Source of the DNA: Dyella mobilis
GTDB taxonomy: Bacteria > Pseudomonadota > Gammaproteobacteria > Xanthomonadales > Rhodanobacteraceae
Assembly (NCBI RefSeq): GCF_016904945.1
Contig: NZ_JADIKF010000040.1
Coordinates: forward strand, 1,054,001 to 1,118,000
Reading direction: 5' to 3'
DNA: 64,000 bases
Part shown: piece after piece, positions 54,145 through 61,684 of the stretch
Layout of the letters: every line of letters starts with the position of its first letter
Numbering within the stretch: the stretch's first letter is position 1
Notes under the pieces: generated by a model
What the model was told of the DNA's origin: nothing
Databases searched by the model: none
The model's input: only the letters and a program-made list of their open reading frames with translations
Position numbers and translations under genes: made by a program

Positions 54145-55377
54145 ATGAAGACTTCGTTCCCCAAGCAGGACATCAAGGTGTTGTTGCTCGAAGGTGTCAG
54201 CCGCACTGCAGTGGAAACCTTCCAGCGCGCCGGTTATTCCCAGATCGAATATCACGCCAAGTCGCTGCCGGAAGACGAATTGAAAGCGCGTATTGCCGAC
54301 GCGCACATCATCGGCCTTCGTTCGCGCACGCATCTGACTGCCGAGGTGCTCGAACGCGCCAAGCGCCTGATCGCCGTGGGCTGCTATTGCATCGGCACCA
54401 ACCAGGTGGATCTTGGCGCTGCGGAAAAGCTCGGCATTCCCGTCTTCAACGCGCCCTACTCCAATACCCGCAGCGTGGCCGAACTGGTGATCGCCGAAGC
54501 CATCATGCTGATGCGCGGCATCCCGCAGAAAAGCGCGCTCTGCCATCGCGGCGGCTGGACCAAGTCCGCCGCCGGCAGCTACGAAGTGCGCGACAAGGTG
54601 CTCGGCATCGTCGGCTACGGCCACATCGGTACCCAGGTGGGCGTGCTGGCGGAAAGCCTGGGCATGCGCGTGATCTTCCACGACATCGAATCCAAGCTGT
54701 CGCTGGGCAATGCGCGCTCGGCGGCGAGCCTCGACGATCTGCTCGAACGTGCCGACGTCGTCACGCTGCACGTGCCCGAAACACCCTCCACCAGGATGAT
54801 GATCGGCAAGACCGAACTGGACAAAATGCGCAAGGGCGCGTTGCTGATCAATGCATCGCGCGGCAACGTGGTGGATATCGACGCCCTGGCCGAAGCGCTG
54901 CGCCGCGAGCACGTCGGCGGCGGCGCCATCGACGTATTCCCGGTGGAACCCAAGGGCAACGACGATCCCTTCGTCTCGCCGCTGATCGGCATGGACAACG
55001 TCATCCTCACCCCGCACATCGGCGGCAGCACGCTGGAAGCACAGGACAACATCGGCATCGAAGTGGCCAGCAAGCTGGTGCGCTACAGCGACAACGGCTC
55101 CACCCTGTCCGCGGTCAATTTCCCCGAGGTAACCCTGCCCGAGCATCCGCGCAGCCGCCGCCTGCTGCACATCCACCGCAACGTGCCCGGCGTGCTTTCG
55201 CGCATCAACGAACTGTTCTCCGCCGGCAACATCAACATCGACGCGCAGTTCCTGCAAACCAACCCCGAGGTGGGCTACGTGGTGATCGACGTGTCGGCCG
55301 ACGAGCAGCAGGCCGCCACGCTAAGGGACAAGTTGGCTGCCATCCCAGGGACCTTGCGCGCACGCGTGCTGTACTGA
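54145..55377 (+). CDS. serA: D-3-phosphoglycerate dehydrogenase
   Basis: A 410-aa enzyme, first step of serine biosynthesis. NAD-binding GIVGYGHIGTQVG, catalytic region NASRGNVVDIDALAEAL, GGGAIDVFPVEP and LTPHIGGSTLEAQ, then a C-terminal ACT domain (about 335-410; HRNVPGVLSRINELFS) for serine feedback. Length matches the E. coli-type enzyme. Divergent from the D-2-HGDH-like gene with 110 bp between starts. Confidence 0.96.
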   Translation: MKTSFPKQDIKVLLLEGVSRTAVETFQRAGYSQIEYHAKSLPEDELKARIADAHIIGLRSRTHLTAEVLERAKRLIAVGCYCIGTNQVDLGAAEKLGIPVFNAPYSNTRSVAELVIAEAIMLMRGIPQKSALCHRGGWTKSAAGSYEVRDKVLGIVGYGHIGTQVGVLAESLGMRVIFHDIESKLSLGNARSAASLDDLLERADVVTLHVPETPSTRMMIGKTELDKMRKGALLINASRGNVVDIDALAEALRREHVGGGAIDVFPVEPKGNDDPFVSPLIGMDNVILTPHIGGSTLEAQDNIGIEVASKLVRYSDNGSTLSAVNFPEVTLPEHPRSRRLLHIHRNVPGVLSRINELFSAGNINIDAQFLQTNPEVGYVVIDVSADEQQAATLRDKLAAIPGTLRARVLY

Positions 55378-55439
55378 GATTTCCCGTTTTGCGACGGGTG
55401 GCGGTAGCCGCCATCCGTCACGAAAGTCGCCCCTGCCGT

Positions 55440-55467
55440 TCAAGCTGGACCGCTCGTCTGCCGATAA
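55440..55467 (+). promoter_or_regulatory. FliA (sigma-28) promoter of the chemoreceptor gene
   Basis: TCAAGCTG-N12-GCCGATAA matches the sigma-28 consensus, with a perfect -10 and a spacer one base longer than usual. It lies 38 bp before the ATG at 55506. Confidence 0.75.
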
Positions 55468-55505
55468 ATCTCTAACTCGGCAACGTTTTTTTCTGCGGTC
55501 CTGCT

Positions 55506-57170
55506 ATGAACTTCCATTTTCACGATCTAAAAATCGCTGCCCGCCTGGCCCTGCTGGGCGTCGTGATGCTGGCGGCCACCGTCATCGTCGGTGTCGGCGG
55601 CTGGCGCGGCCTGGTCCGCACCCATGACCTGCAAGTGAGTTCCACCGACACCGCGGCAAAATTCGCCGCGGCGGTGGATACGGCGCGTGTCACCCAGGTC
55701 GATTTCAAGAAGCAGGTGCAGGAATGGAAAGACCTGCTGCTGCGCGGCGCCGATCCGGCCATCTTCCAGAAACAGCACGACGCCTTTCTCACCATGTCCA
55801 CCACGGTCGACAAGGATCTGGCAGCGCTGAAACAGCAGATGTCCGCGCTGGGCATCAAGACCGATGGCGTTGATACCGCCGCGGCGACCCACACCGAACT
55901 TCGTACCAAGTACGTGGCCGCGCTCCAGCATTACGACGCCAAGGACGAAAAATCCGTGCACGTCGTCGATGGCCTGGTGGCAGGCATCGACCGCGCGCCC
56001 ACCACGGCGATCGATGGCCTGGTCGCCAGCATGAAGCAGGAAGCGCAGGCCGCTTCCGCGCGCATCGACGTGCAAAGCGCACAGGCTTTCAACCAGGCCT
56101 GCGTGTTGCTGGCGACCGTGACGCTGTGCGCGATGGTGGCCGGCGCCATCCTGATCTGGCTGCTGTCTTACAGCATCACCGTTCCGATCGGACGCGCCGT
56201 GAAGGTGGCCGAAGCGGTGGCGCAAGGCGATCTGTCGACGGAGGTGGGCGTCACCGGCCGCGACGAGACCGGCAAACTGCTTGCCGCACTCGACGCCATG
56301 AATCGCCAATTGCGCCAGGTCGTGCGCACCATCCGCGCAGGATCCACCGAGATTTCCGCTTCCACCCACCAGATTGCAACCGGCAATCAGGATCTGTCGA
56401 CGCGCACCAGCGAACAAGCCGCTGCATTGGAAGAAACCTCCGCATCAATGCAGGCCTTCACCAACAGCATCAATGCAAATGCTACCCGCACGCACCAGGC
56501 AAGCCAGCAGGCGGGATCGGCGGCCGATATCGCCCGCCAGAGCGGCAGCGCCATGTCCGAAGCGGTTCAGGCGATGACCCAGGTACAGGATGTCGCCAAT
56601 CGGATTTCCGAAATCACCGACACCATGGATCGCATCGCCACACAAACGCACATCCTGGCCTTGAACGCTTCGGTGGAAGCGGCGCGAGCGGGCGAAGCCG
56701 GCAAAGGCTTCAATATCGTCGCCGGAGAAGTGCAGGCGCTGGCGCGCAGCTCGCGCACCGCCTCCCGCGAAATCCGCGCACTGATCGAGGAATCGGTCAC
56801 CATCATCGGCAGCAGCACGCAGATGATCGGCCGCGCCGAGTCGATGGTCGGCACGCTGCTGGAAAGCGTCGATCACGTCGCCCAGACGGTGAACGCCATC
56901 GCTTCGCAAACCACGGAGCAATCGGCGGGCGTGCAGCAGGTCAATCGAGCCGTGCGCCAGATGGACGAAGTGACGCAAAACAACGCGGCCCTGGTCGAAG
57001 AAGCCGCTGCCGCCGCCGACACGGTGCAACTGCGCGCAAGATCGCTGGTGGAGAGCGTGGCGTTCTTCAATCTGGGCGATACCAAACTCGCCACGCCGCC
57101 TAAAATTTCACATCAGGTATCGCAGGCCCACACATCGGCCGTTCGCGAACAGAAACGGGAAGCGGCTTGA
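55506..57170 (+). CDS. Methyl-accepting chemotaxis protein
   Basis: A 554-aa receptor: TM1 about 12-34, periplasmic helical bundle about 35-198 (contains QVQEWKDLLLRG, a motif seen in many 4HB-like sensors), TM2 about 199-221, HAMP about 222-275, and the signalling hairpin tip with ILALNASVEAARAGEAGKGF. The C-terminus lacks a CheR/CheB-tethering pentapeptide. The ligand is unknown. A FliA promoter links it to flagellar expression along with motAB. Confidence 0.93.
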   Translation: MNFHFHDLKIAARLALLGVVMLAATVIVGVGGWRGLVRTHDLQVSSTDTAAKFAAAVDTARVTQVDFKKQVQEWKDLLLRGADPAIFQKQHDAFLTMSTTVDKDLAALKQQMSALGIKTDGVDTAAATHTELRTKYVAALQHYDAKDEKSVHVVDGLVAGIDRAPTTAIDGLVASMKQEAQAASARIDVQSAQAFNQACVLLATVTLCAMVAGAILIWLLSYSITVPIGRAVKVAEAVAQGDLSTEVGVTGRDETGKLLAALDAMNRQLRQVVRTIRAGSTEISASTHQIATGNQDLSTRTSEQAAALEETSASMQAFTNSINANATRTHQASQQAGSAADIARQSGSAMSEAVQAMTQVQDVANRISEITDTMDRIATQTHILALNASVEAARAGEAGKGFNIVAGEVQALARSSRTASREIRALIEESVTIIGSSTQMIGRAESMVGTLLESVDHVAQTVNAIASQTTEQSAGVQQVNRAVRQMDEVTQNNAALVEEAAAAADTVQLRARSLVESVAFFNLGDTKLATPPKISHQVSQAHTSAVREQKREAA

Positions 57171-57212
57171 GCGAAGGCGGCACGATCCGCGCGGCCTGAA
57201 CGCAGTCTCATA

Positions 57213-57241
57213 GCGCCCTCCCCGCACGCGCGGGAGGGCGC
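57213..57241. other. Hairpin between the chemoreceptor and the convergent gene
   Basis: GCGCCCTCCC and GGGAGGGCGC can pair around GCACGCGC-type loop DNA. Only a weak T-rich stretch (ATTTT) follows on the plus strand. It may act as a weak terminator for the chemoreceptor gene or be a REP-like element. Confidence 0.4.
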
Positions 57242-57259
57242 CGATTTTCGAGAAACCGG

Positions 57260-57997
57260 TTACTTCGCCCGCTTGGGTGCCACTTTGCGCTTCACCGTCG
57301 CCTTGGTTTTTTTTGCGACCTGGCGCTTGGCGGCAGCGGGCTTCCTGGTGACCGGCTTGCTCCGCTTGTCCGCCGGGGCATCGACGTGCAGTTCGTGCCG
57401 ATGCTGCACGCGCAGCTCTTCGCGGAAGGCGTCCGCATAGCTCTTGAGTTCCTTCTTCTGCTTCGCGGCAAACCCTGCTCCATGCTCCAGATGTTGTTCC
57501 ATCTGCCGCAGCAAGTCGTAGTCGTGGTAATCGCGATACGGCTTCAGATCCAGATCCGCCGGCACCTTGGTCAGTCGCTCGTCGCCGATCGCCTTGACGT
57601 ATTTCTGCATGAAGCGGTCATACGCTTTCCAGGTGATGCGCTGCGCATGCACGGCCGCCTCTTCGGCGCGCGTGGCAATCTGGTGGGCGTGCAGGTAGTG
57701 CAAGCCCAGCTGATCGATCAGGGTCTTTTCCACTTCCTCATGCAGGATCAGGAAGCGATCCACGTCGATGGTGCGTCCGCGGAACGTAAACGACTTGGGC
57801 AGGTGGCGATCGATATAGATGGTCTTGCCGTCCTGGCTGTAGCCGGCCAGATATGGAATGTCGTGCTCCCGGTCGAGTTTCTTCACCCGTCGCAGGATGG
57901 CGTCGAGCGCCCGATCCAGCATCAGCGAGGAGATATACCAGTCGGGGGCTTTCAGTTTTACGTGCGGCGCGTTCGGATGGCAGGTGTTGGACGGCAT
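57260..57997 (-). CDS. Uncharacterised protein with H1-like Lys/Ala tail
   Basis: A 245-aa protein I do not recognise. The core (about 15-200) has YLAGYSQDGKTIYIDRHLP and RFLILHEEVEKTLIDQLGLHYLHAHQIATRAEE (read in parts), a His-Glu...Glu/His arrangement that recalls, but does not equal, HExxH zinc proteases. Residues about 205-245 are a Lys/Arg/Ala/Pro tail (KPAAAKRQVAKKT, KRKVAPKRAK) like histone H1 or AlgP, suggesting nucleic-acid binding. GGAG precedes the ATG. No operon partner. Confidence 0.7.
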   Translation of the reverse strand: MPSNTCHPNAPHVKLKAPDWYISSLMLDRALDAILRRVKKLDREHDIPYLAGYSQDGKTIYIDRHLPKSFTFRGRTIDVDRFLILHEEVEKTLIDQLGLHYLHAHQIATRAEEAAVHAQRITWKAYDRFMQKYVKAIGDERLTKVPADLDLKPYRDYHDYDLLRQMEQHLEHGAGFAAKQKKELKSYADAFREELRVQHRHELHVDAPADKRSKPVTRKPAAAKRQVAKKTKATVKRKVAPKRAK

Positions 57998-58178
57998 CGG
58001 CAGCTCCTCATTGAGGCAGTGGATTCACTGGCGCCAAGACTAGCGCGCCCTCGTGGCCGGCACCTACTGCCGTCGATCCAGCGCCCGTAGCAAGGCGTAT
58101 GCGGGCGGACCAGGGCGCCAGGCAGCACCCTCCCCTCAGTATCCGGCACGGGCGCCTTCCTGTTCGTTTCAGATGGCC

Positions 58179-60038
58179 TCAACCCGACGGACAATCCCCG
58201 GCCACCTTGATCGGTGCAGCGATCCGAACGCTCCGGCTGCCGCGTGCCCCGGCCGCACGCCGTATCGCCAATGCTTGCGCAGGCAAGATGTGCAAAGCCG
58301 TGTAATTCGGCCACCACGTTTTGGTCAGTCCAAGCTTGTCCTGCTTACCGATGGCCTGGTCGGTCCAGTTGAACACAATGCGCAGGTCGCCACTCCAGGG
58401 TGCCCAGGCGCTGATCCAGGAGCCCAGCACCACGTTGTGTTCCACGTCGAAGTGAACGCTGTGCTCGTCCAGATAGATACCATTTCCCACGCCGCTGCCG
58501 TGCATGTCGATGGCGTTGCGCACGATGCACGAGGTACCCGGCGTCGATGCGCCCTGGGTATAAATCGCGCCGCCGTCGGCCAGTTGCAGCATGACGCGAT
58601 CGATGCGGTTGGCCACGATGTGGATGCTCGACTCGACCGGTGCCGCGCCTTCGTAGTTCCATCCCCAGCCCACCGAGATGCCGCTGTACGGCAGATCGCT
58701 GATCGTGTTGTGCGCGATGTCGATGCCACGTACGAAGCCCGCCATGATCGCAACGTTGTCGCGATAAGCCTGCGCGACGCGGTCGATGCGGTTGTCGTCG
58801 ATCACCACGTCGGAGGTCACGTCTCGTGCGCTTACGGGATGCGCCTGGATGTCGCCGGCGAAGATGGCGCCGCCGCCCAGGTCGAAGAAACGGGAGCTCA
58901 CCACGGCAGCACCATGCGTGCCTTGCGCGAACGCCACGCCTGCCGCGGCCAGATGGGAAAAGGTATCGCCATCGAACACGATCTGACGGCCGGCATCGAC
59001 CTGCACTGCCGAGCCGATCCGGGTCATGCCTTCACCGTTGTCAGGCAGATTTGCCCTGCCCTCGCCGTCCACCAGATAACCTGCCTGCAGGCTCACATAA
59101 CCATCGTCGGACGAAGGTTTGCGCCACTCGGTATAGGAGAACGTGATGCCGGAGAACTTGAGATCGTGAACAGGAGCATCGCGCGTGCCTCGCAATTGCA
59201 ACAACTGCTCGGCAACGGGAATCTCGATGATCGCCGGTCGCTGGCGATCTTCCTTGCGCGGAAAATAGCGTAAAACGTGCTGGCCGACATCCACCGTAAA
59301 GCTGCCCGGCTCGACCGGCATTCCGGCCAGATTCTCGAACCCATCCACACCGCCGTAATATTTGCCGACGGGACTGGCCACACTCCAATCGTTTCGCGAG
59401 TCCAAGGTCGCGTTGTGCCAACAAGGCTGCGCCAGCGTCACCCGGCTGACAGCCACAGCCGTGACGGCACAGCGAAAATCCCGCCAGCGTGCGTGCAATA
59501 CGGCCACGGAACCGATCTGCAGCTGATGCATGGTCGCGGCAGGAATATCGGACAGGCCCTTTGCATCGACCTTGCACCTGGAGCACGCCGCGGTCCGCGC
59601 CGGCCATCGGCGCTCGCCGCCCAGATAGATGCTCGACGGTTCGTCACCGGGCTGGATCGCAAAGATCCACCTGCCGCCACGTTGCTGCCCTTCGACTGCG
59701 CGACTTCCAACCCACTCGGGATGCGCCCCAGGAGCGGCGTGCCAGCGCACGGGATGACCTGTCGAACCGCTGTCGACCGCGGAAAACCGCAATGGCTGCG
59801 ACAACCGGTAGGTGCCGTCGAGCACTGCCACGTCGACGTCAATCCAACCATCGAGACGCAGCGCACGCACGCGTGATTGCGCCGCAAGCAGCGTACAGGG
59901 TGTCGATGCGGTACATGGTCCTTGCATACCGCCCACGGGCGATGCGTAAACCGTCTCCCCAAATGCGGGATGCGTGCTCGCCAACAGCCATGCCGCCAAG
60001 GCAGCGGCACCCAGGAGCCGCGAACTCCAGCTATCCAT
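58179..60038 (-). CDS. Secreted right-handed beta-helix protein (GH141-like)
   Basis: A 619-aa protein with a signal peptide (about 1-27) and the opening ETVYASPVGG...TLLAAQSRVRAL, typical of GH141-like and related beta-helix enzymes (polysaccharide hydrolases or lyases). Repeated beta-helix turns run from about 290 to 560 (SDVVIDDNRIDRVA, IDIAHNTISDLPYSG, SIHIVANRIDRVM, DVEHNVVLGSW). Catalytic residues are not identified. ATG 60038 is used; a GTG 9 nt upstream is possible. It follows the GH79-like gene by 40 bp in the same direction. Confidence 0.75.
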   Translation of the reverse strand: MDSWSSRLLGAAALAAWLLASTHPAFGETVYASPVGGMQGPCTASTPCTLLAAQSRVRALRLDGWIDVDVAVLDGTYRLSQPLRFSAVDSGSTGHPVRWHAAPGAHPEWVGSRAVEGQQRGGRWIFAIQPGDEPSSIYLGGERRWPARTAACSRCKVDAKGLSDIPAATMHQLQIGSVAVLHARWRDFRCAVTAVAVSRVTLAQPCWHNATLDSRNDWSVASPVGKYYGGVDGFENLAGMPVEPGSFTVDVGQHVLRYFPRKEDRQRPAIIEIPVAEQLLQLRGTRDAPVHDLKFSGITFSYTEWRKPSSDDGYVSLQAGYLVDGEGRANLPDNGEGMTRIGSAVQVDAGRQIVFDGDTFSHLAAAGVAFAQGTHGAAVVSSRFFDLGGGAIFAGDIQAHPVSARDVTSDVVIDDNRIDRVAQAYRDNVAIMAGFVRGIDIAHNTISDLPYSGISVGWGWNYEGAAPVESSIHIVANRIDRVMLQLADGGAIYTQGASTPGTSCIVRNAIDMHGSGVGNGIYLDEHSVHFDVEHNVVLGSWISAWAPWSGDLRIVFNWTDQAIGKQDKLGLTKTWWPNYTALHILPAQALAIRRAAGARGSRSVRIAAPIKVAGDCPSG

Positions 60039-60078
60039 CACTGACACGTGGCCGCCGGCAAAGCATCGGCCACGTTCG

Positions 60079-61566
60079 TCAGGCCGAGCGATCGAAAGTC
60101 AGGTAGGCGGCACTGCCGCGCGGCAACGCGACCTGGCAGCTGCCTTGCGCATCGACGCCGATGGCTCGGCCGGCAACGGCACCGTCGATACCTTCCAGCA
60201 CGATATCGTGCCGGCTATCCAGCGATGGCGCAGACAGACGCATGAGCTGGCCGCCTGCAAAACCACGAAGTCCGCCCACGGTCACCGTTGCATGGCGTGC
60301 CGCATCTTTGTTGATCAACGCCACCTGCACCTTGCCGTCCCGAAGCGCACCATAGGCAGTAACGTTTGCGCCGCCCGAGTCGAAACTGCCCGGCAACGTC
60401 TGCGCCCCTGCAAATTGCTGCGCAAGGCGCAGGCCATAGAACAGCGGCCGCGGCTGGAACCCCAGCGCCACGTCGCCGGCGATGGCCGAGTAGCGCGAAG
60501 TGACGGCATCGCGGCGCGCAGACAGATCGGCCGACGTGGCGGACGTATCCGCACCGTGCCCCAACGACGCCTCTACCGATTGCAGCGTACCGCCGTGAAA
60601 GTTGATGCCGGCGACCCCGCGCTGCGCCAGTGCGAGCGAGAAATCGGCGCCCCACAATGCCGAAGCGAATGCGTTGCTGACACCGTCGCGGCCACCGGAA
60701 TAATAAGAGTTGGCCTCGCTGAGCCGGAACGGCAAATGTGCCGGATCGGCTACGCGCATGATTTGCTCGACTTCGGCAAGAAAGTCGGTGTCGGTCGCCA
60801 GCAAATTGGGAATGGAGCCGTTGGGCGCGCCATCGCGGTAGTAATGCCGGCTGAGAAATACGTTTTCAGCGCCGTGCCGTTTGGCGTAATCGATCACCCA
60901 GTCCGTATTGGCGCCGGTGTCAGGCCCCGCAATCGGGATGCCCGCCGCTCGAATGACTTTGGCATACGGCATCCAGGCATGGTCGAAGGCAGCGTAATCT
61001 TTCTCGAAATCGTTGGCCTCGTTGCCGATCTGCACGGCCATCAGGTGATCGCCGACGATTTCCTGCACGGCGCGCGCCAACTGCAAACCCATCTCCGGCA
61101 CGCCGATCTTGAGATTGACTCCGAACACCAGCTTCCATCCCGTCGCGCGCAGAAAGCCGGCCAGGTTGTGCAGCGATTGCGGATGCAGCATAAACACGTG
61201 TTGCGGCCCGATTTTGCCGAACTTCTCGGTCGGCAAGGCGCCGCGATATTCGCTCCACACCGTGTAATCGCTGGTATTGCCTCCGATGCGAAGCACGCCG
61301 CGCGGATTCAATCGCTGGAAAAGCGTTACCAGCGCGTGATTATCGGCAGAGAAGAAAGCCGGATTCGACAACTGCAGCGTTTCGTAGCTGAGTCCGGTCA
61401 ACGTTTCGCTGATGGCGCGACCGGGTTGCCCTGGCTGCAGTGTAAAGGTGGCTTGCGCCGAAGCGGCTGACGGGCTTGAAGCGGCCTCGGCCATTCGCGC
61501 AAACGAAGACACCAGTGGAAACAGCGCTGCCGCCTTGATCAACTTGCGCCGTGACGGATCGAACAT
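60079..61566 (-). CDS. GH79-like beta-glucuronidase, Tat-exported
   Basis: A 495-aa glycoside hydrolase. A Tat signal is present (SRRKLIK at residues 5-11, hydrophobic core to about 28). The (beta/alpha)8 fold of clan GH-A shows acid/base E183 in VQIGNEANDF and nucleophile E284 in RLSEANSYYSGG; LRIGGNTSDYTVW is typical of GH79. A C-terminal beta domain follows (about 395-495). GH79 enzymes cleave glucuronic acid or 4-O-methylglucuronic acid from polysaccharides. GGGAGG precedes the ATG. Located between the TonB receptor and the beta-helix gene. Confidence 0.82.
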   Translation of the reverse strand: MFDPSRRKLIKAAALFPLVSSFARMAEAASSPSAASAQATFTLQPGQPGRAISETLTGLSYETLQLSNPAFFSADNHALVTLFQRLNPRGVLRIGGNTSDYTVWSEYRGALPTEKFGKIGPQHVFMLHPQSLHNLAGFLRATGWKLVFGVNLKIGVPEMGLQLARAVQEIVGDHLMAVQIGNEANDFEKDYAAFDHAWMPYAKVIRAAGIPIAGPDTGANTDWVIDYAKRHGAENVFLSRHYYRDGAPNGSIPNLLATDTDFLAEVEQIMRVADPAHLPFRLSEANSYYSGGRDGVSNAFASALWGADFSLALAQRGVAGINFHGGTLQSVEASLGHGADTSATSADLSARRDAVTSRYSAIAGDVALGFQPRPLFYGLRLAQQFAGAQTLPGSFDSGGANVTAYGALRDGKVQVALINKDAARHATVTVGGLRGFAGGQLMRLSAPSLDSRHDIVLEGIDGAVAGRAIGVDAQGSCQVALPRGSAAYLTFDRSA

Positions 61567-61684
61567 GCAGCAACCTCCCTCACCTACAGCCAGCGGTCAA
61601 TAACCTTCATCGATCATGCGCTTCCTTGCGCTTCAGGTTCGAAGCCCGTGGCTCGAATCGCCGCAGGCTTCGACATTTCCCAGG

